A DNA stretch of 64,000 bases, from the NCBI GenBank assembly GCA_016209735.1, contig JACQVN010000009.1:94381-158380 (forward strand), read 5' to 3'. The DNA is from Candidatus Methylomirabilota bacterium (GTDB taxonomy: Bacteria; Methylomirabilota; Methylomirabilia; Methylomirabilales; 2-02-FULL-66-22). Positions 51,586-58,391 of this stretch are shown piece by piece. Positions within the stretch are counted from its first letter, which is position 1. Each line of letters begins with the position of its first letter. The notes below the pieces were generated by a model. That model saw only the letters and a program-made list of their open reading frames with translations. It was not told where the DNA came from and did no database searches. Position numbers and translations under genes: made by a program.

Positions 51586-52460
51586 CCCTGCGCCAGCACC
51601 CATTCCACCGCCCGCTCGTCCGGTGGAACCATGAGCCAGCCGGACGGGACGTCTCGGCAGGCCGCCTCCAGCACCTCGAGGGTGCGGGCGAGCCGCTCGG
51701 GATCCCACAGGGGCGGGAAGGACTTGGCGAACAAGAGGGCGGCAGCGGCGACCGGCCGGAGCGGTTCGAACGCCACGTCGGGTCCCTGGCGCAAGAAGAA
51801 GATAGCGTGAAGCGGAGTCGCCGTTCCGCCCACATCCGGATGCTGGCCGAACCAGGGGGTGGCGTGGATTCGAATGCCGCCGGGCGAGGCTTCGAGGATG
51901 GTGCGATCGTCGTTCAGCATTGTCCCACCGGCCGCCTTCCACAATCCGGCCGTGGTGCTCTTCCCCGCCCCGGACGAGCCCACGAACAGATACCCCCGCC
52001 CCTGCCAGGAAATCCCGCAGGCATGGAGCAAGACGCTGCCGAAATCTGCCAGCAGGTGACGGAACAGCAGTTCTTCCAGGGGGTATTGAAGCGGATAGAC
52101 GCTCTGGAGTTCCGGCGACTGCTCGATATCCAGGTCGAGTGTCCCCCCCGCTCCGGAAGCGTCCAGGGTGGCGGCCCTATCCGGTCGAATCTCGGCATCA
52201 TCTCCGCCGACTTGAAATCGCCAGGTGCGACCGTTCAGGTACACGCCGGCCAGACCGCCTAGGCGAAACACCGGCCACCGGCGCGTGCCGGCGAGGGAAA
52301 TGTAGCGCAGCCGAACCGTCAGGTCGGGACTTGGCGTGGATTCCAGGAACCGATGGTGAGCGGGATCGAGCGGCCATCGGGACCCGTCGAATTCACCCTC
52401 CAGGGCGATGCAGGGTGGCCCGATGCGAAGGCTGATTCGCTGATATGGCGGGGGACTCAC
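51582..52460 (-). CDS. HprK-like kinase of a peptide-modification cluster
   Basis: 292 residues from GTG 52460. P-loop YLFVGSSGAGKSTTAGLWKA (about 158-177) and NDDRTIL (about 183-189, Walker B-type acids) place it in the HPr kinase-related group. It lacks the N-terminal domain of true HprK and instead has a beta-rich region (about 1-130). Related kinases occur with PqqD proteins and some phosphorylate RiPP precursors (for example paeninodin-type clusters); the substrate here is unknown. No PTS genes are present in the window. The next gene overlaps by 4 nt. Confidence 0.87.
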   Translation of the reverse strand: MSPPPYQRISLRIGPPCIALEGEFDGSRWPLDPAHHRFLESTPSPDLTVRLRYISLAGTRRWPVFRLGGLAGVYLNGRTWRFQVGGDDAEIRPDRAATLDASGAGGTLDLDIEQSPELQSVYPLQYPLEELLFRHLLADFGSVLLHACGISWQGRGYLFVGSSGAGKSTTAGLWKAAGGTMLNDDRTILEASPGGIRIHATPWFGQHPDVGGTATPLHAIFFLRQGPDVAFEPLRPVAAAALLFAKSFPPLWDPERLARTLEVLEAACRDVPSGWLMVPPDERAVEWVLAQG

Positions 52461-52485
52461 GTCTGTGGGTATTCTTTGCGTCCCT

Positions 52486-52680
52486 TCATGAGCCCGTGCT
52501 GTCTCTGCACCGACCAGGTCCTGAAATCGTGCACGGGGTCGGCGGCGTCACGTTCCTTCCGCCGCCCCCTGGCGGGAAGGTGCTCTTGCAGTTGGGGGTG
52601 CCCGCCATCTCTTCCCCCACGAGGTTCACCCGCTCGATGCTCGGCTTGGCGTAGGGCCTCTTCCGTCCTTCATTGCTCAT
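52486..52680 (-). CDS. Candidate RiPP precursor peptide
   Basis: 64 residues from ATG 52680, with AGGAG 6 nt upstream. The N-terminal part RKRPYAKPSIERVNLVGEEM has the Y-x2-P-x-(I/L) pattern known as a PqqD/RRE recognition motif in several leader peptides. The C-terminal half is rich in Gly, Pro, Thr and Cys (Cys31, Cys50, Cys58; FPPGGGGRNVTPPTPC), unlike a folded protein. It lies between a radical SAM-SPASM gene and an HprK-like gene on the same strand. The precursor role is inference; the coding potential rests on start signals and composition. Confidence 0.7.
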   Translation of the reverse strand: MSNEGRKRPYAKPSIERVNLVGEEMAGTPNCKSTFPPGGGGRNVTPPTPCTISGPGRCRDSTGS

Positions 52681-52939
52681 AGCGTGCTCCTGCGCAGGTC
52701 CCCGATTGACCAGTTGACCAATCCACGAATCGACTAACGATCTGACCCAACCTGGCCCCCTCCGGCTCTCTCGCTCCGCCTCTCGCGAGGATGAGCAGGA
52801 TGCTGAATCCCCCTCCGTTCGCCCTTCGATCCCGCCTGGGCGGGACTCAGGCTGAGCGGAGGATAGCTCGAAATCCATGGTGTAGTCCCGCTCATGCTGA
52901 GCCCGTCGAAGCATGGAAAATTTCGTTTTTAGCATCCTG
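52681..52939. repeat. Heptamers and palindromic repeats upstream of the precursor gene
   Basis: The 259-nt gap holds heptamers ATTGACC, AGTTGAC, CAATCCA, CGAATCG and ACTAACG (52704-52738). A hairpin CTCCG...CCCGCCTGGGCGGG...CGGAG spans 52813-52861. A CCGCTCATGCTGAGCCCGTC-type repeat lies around 52889-52916. No second precursor gene was seen here. Confidence 0.55.
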
Positions 52940-54046
52940 CTAGAAGAGGGGAGGCTTGGTTTCCCCGAAGGCTCGAGCCCGAGCCCGCGTGACCTCGCAC
53001 AGAAACGGAATCAAGCCCTCCGGATCTCCGGTTTCGATCTGCGACCACCCGATACACCTATCGCAGGCGGCATTGTACGCGCAACCATCGCACGGGACGG
53101 CTCTGGTGCGGAGCCGGGCCCGCATGGCCGGGAAAAATTCCTCCCACCCCTGCCGTAGCGAGCCTTCCTGCAGATTATAGGCCGGCCAGCGGACCAGCAT
53201 GCAGGGGAAGAGATTCCCGTAGGGATCGATATGGAAGGTATTGAGGTATGCGCCGCAGGTGACCAGGTCCTCGGGGGGGTCGAACCGGTGCCGCTCCCGG
53301 AATTCCTTGCGGAAGTGCTCCGCCCGGACTGGTTCTTGAGCATCCAGGGCGGCAATCTGCTCGCCGCTGAGCCGGACTGCGGCCGGACCGGTGCCGCCGT
53401 CCACGCGGCAGTTGATCAGCGGATCCCAATGGAATTTCAGCCCGAACCAGGCGGCCAGGGACCGCATCCCGTCCATGTCGTGGCTGTTCAAGGTCATGGG
53501 GATGGTCTTGAGGCAGACGCGAAGTTTCCGGTTCAGGAGCCGTTCGATGCCCTCGATGCATCGGCGGTAGGAGCCAGGAATGCCGGTGACCGCCTCGTAG
53601 ACGGGCTGGGTGCTCCCGTAAACGGTGATCTCCACCGAGAAGGGGGGCCATTCCGCCAGGAAGTCTGCGACGCGCGGGGTGAGCATCGTGCCGTTGGTGA
53701 ACAGGGTGGGCACCACCCCCCTCCGCTTCATGTGGAGGTAGATGTCCATGAAGTCGGATCGGAGGAGCGGCTCGCCGCCCGTGAGGAGCAGGTAGAGGCA
53801 CCCCAGATCTACGGCCTCGTCGGTGATGCGATGAATCTCTCTAGTCGAGAGTTCCTCGTGCCTGACGCGGCGGGCCCCAGGTGGCTCGTTCACATAGCAG
53901 TGGACGCACCGCAAATTGCAGCGGAACGTCAGCTCGATGCTGCCGTCGAGCGGGATGCGTTCCCTGCTGACACGGGTCGCGATCCGCGCGTAGAATCCCT
54001 CGTAACGGATTGTCGGGACCGAGCGCCTGGGGCAGATTGCCGTCAT
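52940..54046 (-). CDS. Radical SAM-SPASM peptide-modifying enzyme
   Basis: 368 residues. The SAM cluster motif CNLRCVHC gives Cys43, Cys47 and Cys50. LLTGGEPLLRSDF is the SAM-binding GGE region. The C-terminal SPASM domain begins CGAYLNTFHIDPYGNLFPC (about 273-291) and continues CDGCAYNAACDRC with a final Cys near 351, enough for two auxiliary 4Fe-4S clusters. Such enzymes form thioether or C-C crosslinks or epimerise residues in peptides. The probable substrate is the adjacent 64-residue Cys-containing peptide. The ATG overlaps an upstream ORF stop (ATGA). Confidence 0.9.
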   Translation of the reverse strand: MTAICPRRSVPTIRYEGFYARIATRVSRERIPLDGSIELTFRCNLRCVHCYVNEPPGARRVRHEELSTREIHRITDEAVDLGCLYLLLTGGEPLLRSDFMDIYLHMKRRGVVPTLFTNGTMLTPRVADFLAEWPPFSVEITVYGSTQPVYEAVTGIPGSYRRCIEGIERLLNRKLRVCLKTIPMTLNSHDMDGMRSLAAWFGLKFHWDPLINCRVDGGTGPAAVRLSGEQIAALDAQEPVRAEHFRKEFRERHRFDPPEDLVTCGAYLNTFHIDPYGNLFPCMLVRWPAYNLQEGSLRQGWEEFFPAMRARLRTRAVPCDGCAYNAACDRCIGWSQIETGDPEGLIPFLCEVTRARARAFGETKPPLF

Positions 54047-54330
54047 GGCAACGGAAGGACCGAATCCGGGATGTTGACCACGCCGACAAAGTTGCTGCCG
54101 ACGTCGGTGACGATCAGCCGGACCGCGCCAGGGATGGCCGGGATGTGGAACGCATCGGCGACAACGGCGAGGGGGGTGTCCCGATGGATGGCGACACTCC
54201 GCAGTTCGCAGAGCGTCAGCGTCCCGATTTTCGCAAACGTCTGCACCTCAGCCACCCCGAAAATTCCGTACGGCGTGGTAATTGCCGCGACGCCGTTGGG
54301 ATATCCAGGTGAGCGCGGCAGGACCGCCAC
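54043..54330 (-). CDS. Hypothetical protein coupled to the radical SAM gene
   Basis: An open frame of at least 95 residues from GTG 54330 (open further upstream, into the HD-GYP gene). It is beta-rich and hydrophobic: PGYPNGVAAITTPYGIFGVA, VQTFAKIGTLTLCELRSVAI, VRLIVTDVGSNFVGVVNIPD. No family is recognised. Its stop overlaps the ATG of the radical SAM gene (ATGA), an argument that it is real and cotranslated. No ribosome-binding site supports the start. Confidence 0.42.
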   Translation of the reverse strand: MAVLPRSPGYPNGVAAITTPYGIFGVAEVQTFAKIGTLTLCELRSVAIHRDTPLAVVADAFHIPAIPGAVRLIVTDVGSNFVGVVNIPDSVLPLP

Positions 54331-54373
54331 CCCTTCGGGGTAGTCTATCCCGGCGAGTCGCCCCTCCCCGGGG

Positions 54374-55399
54374 TTAAGATCCGGGCCGTTCTGTATTCGG
54401 AGCTGTGCCCATGACGTACAGGAGAGTGTTGGTCGAGAGATCGACGCGTCGGGCCGGCACCGACCCGTCCTTCTTGGTGGCCGCGACAATCTCTACGACC
54501 GGGCGCAGAGGGAAGGCCGGATTCGTGGCGACGATCTGGGCAATCTCCCCGGTGTTCAACCGAACCAAGCTTCCGACGGGAAACGTGGACAGCCCGCGGA
54601 TGAATCCCTTGAGGACGTGGCTGGGGAACCGCTGCCGCTCCGTGTTGATGATTTCTTTGACGGCTTCCAGGGGGAATCGGGCCTGCGGTCGGTGGGGGCG
54701 CGGATGGGTGAGGGCTTCGTAGGTGTCGGCCACGCCGATGATCTTGGAGAAATCGTGAATCTCTTCCCCTTTGAGGCGCCGGGGATATCCGCTCCCGTCC
54801 TCGCGCTCGTGGTGCTGGATGACGACATTGGCCAGCCACTCGTATTCCGGACCCAGTCCCTGCAAGAGACGATAGCCCTTTTCCGGGTGCATCCGGACCA
54901 AGTCCCGCTCTTCGGCGGTCAGCGCCGAAGGCTTGCTCAGGATGCGGGGGGGCACGATGACCATTCCGATGTCGTGGAGACCTCCCGCCAGGGCCAACCA
55001 GGGCAACTCCTCCTCGCGCGCTTCGAGACCCTGCCCGATCTTGACGGCGAAGATGGCAGTATTGAGCATGTGGCGCGGCCGGTCGAGCTGGGTCTCCCTT
55101 GGCTCCAAGGCTTTGAGGAGCAGGTCGTCGGCTGCTGTCAGATCCCTGACGAGTGCTGCCATGATGCGCTGGAGGTTGCCGATACGGATAGCCGTCCCGT
55201 CGGCGGCCGCCTGGAACAACCGGGCAATCTCTTGCACGGCGACATCATAGTACAGAGATTCCGTTTGCGCGGGGGCGGCGGCCCGCGTGGGCAGGCCCGT
55301 CTCCTGGGCCGGAAGTTCCTGCCGCGGCGTCGCCATCTCGGCGAAAGAAATGGGGGAATCCTGCTGCGGCTTGACGGTCCCAGCCCCTTTCCTGACCAA
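54374..55399 (-). CDS. HD-GYP domain protein
   Basis: 341 residues. An N-terminal low-complexity segment and a helical region precede an HD-GYP domain with LHDIGMVIVPPRILSKPSAL, MHPEKGYRLLQ, HHEREDGSGYPRRLKGEEIH and FSKIIGVADTYEALTH. The full HD and GYP residues suggest cyclic di-GMP phosphodiesterase activity, which would link the locus to second-messenger control. The C-terminal 80 residues form a small beta domain. The start is unusual: GGAGGAG sits 5 nt before an in-frame ATC (55417), while the first standard start is TTG 55399. Confidence 0.9.
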   Translation of the reverse strand: MVRKGAGTVKPQQDSPISFAEMATPRQELPAQETGLPTRAAAPAQTESLYYDVAVQEIARLFQAAADGTAIRIGNLQRIMAALVRDLTAADDLLLKALEPRETQLDRPRHMLNTAIFAVKIGQGLEAREEELPWLALAGGLHDIGMVIVPPRILSKPSALTAEERDLVRMHPEKGYRLLQGLGPEYEWLANVVIQHHEREDGSGYPRRLKGEEIHDFSKIIGVADTYEALTHPRPHRPQARFPLEAVKEIINTERQRFPSHVLKGFIRGLSTFPVGSLVRLNTGEIAQIVATNPAFPLRPVVEIVAATKKDGSVPARRVDLSTNTLLYVMGTAPNTERPGS

Positions 55400-55467
55400 G
55401 TCGCTGAGGCGAACGATGGCCGCTCCTCCTTCGCGCTATTTCATTCCGTCCGTAGGGCGCCTCGCCG

Positions 55468-56265
55468 CTAAACGGCGGCGGCGACCACGCGCTTCACCAT
55501 GGCGACGTCAACCGTTTGAGCCCCTGTGGTGCACCCGTCCAGGAGGCACAGGTCGCATAAGGTGTTGATGCTCCGGGGGACCCCCTGGGACTTCTCCCAG
55601 ACGATGGTCAAGGCCTCCTCGGTAAAGAACGGTCGGGTGGCGCCGGCCCGCTCCAACCGGAAGGCGATGTATCGGGCAGTCTCCCTTCGGTCCAGTGGCC
55701 GCAGAACGTATCGGATGGCAATCCGTTGGTCCAGTTGGCGGATCCGGCTGATGGTGTCCTTGATCTCCGGCTGGGCCATGAGGATCAGGGTCATCAGGAA
55801 CCGCTCGTTCAACTGGAAGTTCAAGAGCATGCGCAGTTCCTCGAAGACCTCGGGATCGTGGATCGCATGCGCCTCGTCCACGATGAGGACCGTATCCTTT
55901 CCGTCGTCCAGATTCCTGAGCAGTCGCTCGTTCAGTGCCCGCAGCAGGGCCACCTTGGAGGTGGAGGCGGGAATGATTCCCAACTGGAGGTCGATTTCTT
56001 CCAAAAAATCGTTCCTGGGTAAGGAGGGGTTGGTGATCAACCCGATGTCGAATTTTTCCTCGGCGAGCTGGACGATAAGGGCGCGACTGAGCGTAGTCTT
56101 GCCGCAGCCCACGTCACCGATGAGCAGCGCGGCCCCTTTGTTGTGCCGAACCGTGTAAAGCAGCCGGGCCAGTCCTTCCCGGTGTTGGTCGGAGAGGAAA
56201 AAGAAGTTCGGGTCAGGGACGTTTTGGAAGGGGGGCTTTGTCAATCCCCAGTGGCTTTCATACAC
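55468..56265 (-). CDS. ExeA/GspA-like AAA ATPase of polysaccharide loci
   Basis: 265 residues from GTG 56265, with GGAAGGAG 6 nt upstream. VYESHWGLTKPPFQNVPDPN, YTVRHNKGAALLIGDVGCGK (Walker A DVGCGKTT) and DTVLIVDEAHAI (Walker B) belong to the secretion-ATPase group common in exosortase/PEP-CTERM polysaccharide loci. ILMAQPEIKD is the sensor region. No exosortase gene is present in this window. The role of this family in EPS loci is not established. Confidence 0.9.
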   Translation of the reverse strand: MYESHWGLTKPPFQNVPDPNFFFLSDQHREGLARLLYTVRHNKGAALLIGDVGCGKTTLSRALIVQLAEEKFDIGLITNPSLPRNDFLEEIDLQLGIIPASTSKVALLRALNERLLRNLDDGKDTVLIVDEAHAIHDPEVFEELRMLLNFQLNERFLMTLILMAQPEIKDTISRIRQLDQRIAIRYVLRPLDRRETARYIAFRLERAGATRPFFTEEALTIVWEKSQGVPRSINTLCDLCLLDGCTTGAQTVDVAMVKRVVAAAV

Positions 56266-56701
56266 GCTTGGCTCCTTCCGCGGCACACCTGTCTTTCTTG
56301 CCCCAGGGGGAGGACCGACACATCCGGCCCACCACGGCATCAAACACCATGGGGCCGAAAGCCAAAAACACCCTCCGGGAGCCTCCGTCCGGCCGCACCG
56401 GGCACGGCAGAGCCTTGGAATTAGCCACAAAACCGCAGCGAAACTAGCATACAATACCATAAAAGCAAGGAAAAACTTGAGGTTGTCCCAAACATTCGGC
56501 CGAAAAGCCGGAAGCCGCCAGGGGCGTCCTGACGCTCGCGGAGAACCCTGCGGCGGCGGGCGGCCGCCACCGCCCTCTTTGCGGAACCGGTTTTTTTCCG
56601 TCGGCCCCATTTTTCTCTTGCAATTAAGGGGAAATGATCTATAAGCAACTAGAAAATTTAGGCCGGTGCGGCGACGCTCGGGGAGGAAAGGGGGTAGTTC
56701 A
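56266..56701. other. Divergent intergenic region between ATPase and speD
   Basis: The 436 nt between the divergent genes have no convincing gene; short frames here lack family similarity and ribosome-binding sites. The region holds the speD promoter (56618-56645), a GC-rich stretch near 56540-56580 and an AT-rich stretch near 56440-56480. A promoter for the minus-strand ATPase gene is expected near 56440-56470 (TATGCT on the minus strand) but is not clear. Confidence 0.5.
56618..56645 (+). promoter_or_regulatory. Sigma-70 promoter of the polyamine operon
   Basis: TTGCAA (56618-56623), a 16-nt spacer and TATAAG (56640-56645). A start near 56652 leaves about 50 nt before the TTG of speD. Confidence 0.65.
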
Positions 56702-57145
56702 TTGCACGCACTGGGCAGGCACCTGCTGGTTGAACTCCATGGATGTCAGCCCGAACTGCTCAAGCGAGTCGATCTCGTCCGGGATATCCTTGTCGGCGCC
56801 GCTCGCGCCTGCGGGGCCACCATCGTCGATGTGGCGTTTCACGAGTTCAACCCCTTCGGCGTGAGCGGGGTGGTGGTGATCGCGGAATCCCATCTGTCAA
56901 TTCACACCTGGCCGGAATACCGCTACGCTGCGGTGGATGTCTTCACCTGCGGCGATGTGATCAAGCCGGATGCTGCCGTGGCTTACCTGGCCTCTCGGTT
57001 CCGCTGCAAGAATCCTTCGGTGGTGGAGATGAGGCGGGGGATCGTCCCCGGCCTCACCGGCAAAGTGACTCACAAGATTACCGCCGAGGAGAAGACCGGC
57101 CAGGGCGCGTCCCATGACGCCCCGGAACTCTCTTTGGTTCATTGA
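56702..57145 (+). CDS. speD: S-adenosylmethionine decarboxylase proenzyme
   Basis: 147 residues from TTG 56702. The chain cuts itself at Glu62-Ser63 in AESHLSIHTWPE to give the pyruvoyl group; His68 and Cys83 (FTCGD) are the processing and catalytic residues, in the same numbering as the Thermotoga enzyme. It decarboxylates SAM to provide aminopropyl donor. The TTG is chosen because MHALGRHLLVEL is the family start and AAGGGGG lies 7 nt upstream. The repeat hairpin copy 2 lies between it and speE. The C-terminal 25 residues are an unconserved tail. Confidence 0.93.
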   Translation: MHALGRHLLVELHGCQPELLKRVDLVRDILVGAARACGATIVDVAFHEFNPFGVSGVVVIAESHLSIHTWPEYRYAAVDVFTCGDVIKPDAAVAYLASRFRCKNPSVVEMRRGIVPGLTGKVTHKITAEEKTGQGASHDAPELSLVH

Positions 57146-57200
57146 GCGTCGCAATACCCGCGAAGGGCACCTCTCCGCAGGCTGGCCGGGAGGTGCCCTT

Positions 57201-57229
57201 TGGTTTTTGCGCTGAGCGCGCAAAAACCA
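57201..57229. repeat. TGGTTTTTGCGC hairpin, copy 2
   Basis: Exact reverse complement of the 29 bp at 11164-11192 (loop TGAGC instead of GCTCA). It starts 55 nt after the speD stop. Apart from copies 2 and 3 of this hairpin, the 318-nt stretch 57146-57463 shows no gene. Confidence 0.8.
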
Positions 57230-57418
57230 TATTGAAAGACATCAGGGGAACCCTGTGGGATTGGCTGGGAGTAAACGGCGACCACCCCCGCAGGAGATAC
57301 CCCCGAAGGTGACGCACGGCGGAACACGGCCCGAATCGCAGGGGGTCACCTCCCATCATGCGTCCCCTTGATGAGACTGGTCGGAAGCCCTGTGCAAAAA
57401 TTCTTTGCTTCACCAAGT

Positions 57419-57450
57419 TTGGTTTTTGCGCTCCCAAGCGCAAAAACCAA
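57419..57450. repeat. TTGGTTTTTGCGCT hairpin, copy 3
   Basis: A variant with 14-bp arms (57419-57432 and 57437-57450) and loop CCCA. It ends 13 nt before ATG of speE, so it lies in the speE leader and could affect read-through or translation. Confidence 0.78.
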
Positions 57451-57463
57451 GGTGGAGGGAGCC

Positions 57464-58381
57464 ATGCCATTGCAGGACCACCAATTGTTCATCGAGGCCT
57501 TCAGCCCGCACGAAGGCCATGTGCACGGGGTGACCGGCATCCTGGCGAGCCGCCGCTCTCCGTTCCAGCTTATCGAGGTGGTTGAGCTGGGAAGCTACGG
57601 GAGAGCGCTCATCCTGGACGGGAAGGTTCAGTCCACGACATTGGACGAGTTCATCTACCATGAGAGCATCATCCACCCGGCGATGCTCTGCCACCCAAAC
57701 CCCCGTCGGGTATTTGTGGTGGGGGGAGGGGAAGGAACGCCCCTCCGCGAGATCCTCAAGCACCGGGGCGTAGAGCACGCCCTCCTGGTGGATATCGACA
57801 GTGAGGTGGTAGAGCTTTGCCGGCGCCATCTTCCGGAAATGAGTGCGGGGGCCTTCGACGACCCGCGCGTTCGCGTGGAGTTCATGAACGCGCGCACGTT
57901 TCTCGAAACCTCCGAGGAAACCTTCGACACCATGATCATCGACATCTCCGAGCCGGTCGAAGAGGGGCCCGCCTATCTCCTGTATACGCAGGAGTTCTAC
58001 CGGATTGTCTATGATCGCTTGACCGAGCACGGCACCCTGGCGGTGCAGGCGGGAACGATCAGTCTCGCCGATCTGGAGTGTTTCGCCACCATCCACTCGA
58101 CGATCCGGAGCGTGTTTCCGGTGGTCGCCCCGTATTTCGCGGATATCCCCTCCTTCGGCAGGCCCTGGGGGTTCGTGCTGGCGAGCAAGGGACGGAATCC
58201 CGCAGCGGCGGACCGTGGGGAAATCGATCGGATGGTCGAGGCACGGCTCCGCGGACCGCTCCGGTACTACGACGGCGAGACGCATACCATGATGTTTGCG
58301 TTGCCCAAGCACGTGCGGGAACGCCTGGCGGCAGAGACCCGCGTCATCGAGGATAACCACCCCCTCTTCGCGTTCCGCTAG
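57464..58381 (+). CDS. speE: Polyamine aminopropyltransferase
   Basis: 305 residues from ATG 57464, with GGAGGGA upstream. HESIIHPAMLCHPNPRRVFV, then GGGEGTPLREILKHRGVEHA (SAM-type glycine loop), DIDSEVVELCRRHLP and the substrate gate IIDISEPVEEGPAYLLYTQE. The GPAYLLYT form resembles Thermus and thermospermine-type enzymes more than E. coli SpeE. The acceptor could be putrescine, agmatine or a longer polyamine. It lies between speD and arginine decarboxylase, so agmatine is a plausible acceptor (inference). Confidence 0.9.
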   Translation: MPLQDHQLFIEAFSPHEGHVHGVTGILASRRSPFQLIEVVELGSYGRALILDGKVQSTTLDEFIYHESIIHPAMLCHPNPRRVFVVGGGEGTPLREILKHRGVEHALLVDIDSEVVELCRRHLPEMSAGAFDDPRVRVEFMNARTFLETSEETFDTMIIDISEPVEEGPAYLLYTQEFYRIVYDRLTEHGTLAVQAGTISLADLECFATIHSTIRSVFPVVAPYFADIPSFGRPWGFVLASKGRNPAAADRGEIDRMVEARLRGPLRYYDGETHTMMFALPKHVRERLAAETRVIEDNHPLFAFR

Positions 58382-58391
58382 GAGGGCGCGC

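Noticed and set aside
49493..52680. Lasso peptide cluster
   Set aside because: HprK-like, NTP_transf_5 and PqqD genes are shared with lasso clusters, but there is no transglutaminase-like B2 protease. The only asparagine synthetase (27105-29003) is 20 kb away in the glycan operon. A radical SAM-SPASM enzyme fits another class better.
16542..56265. Exosortase/PEP-CTERM system
   Set aside because: The ExeA-like ATPase and several glycosyltransferases are of types common in exosortase loci, but no exosortase gene or PEP-CTERM protein was found in the window.
56421..56648. Small minus-strand gene in the ATPase-speD gap
   Set aside because: Basic low-complexity translation, no ribosome-binding site, and it overlaps the speD promoter.
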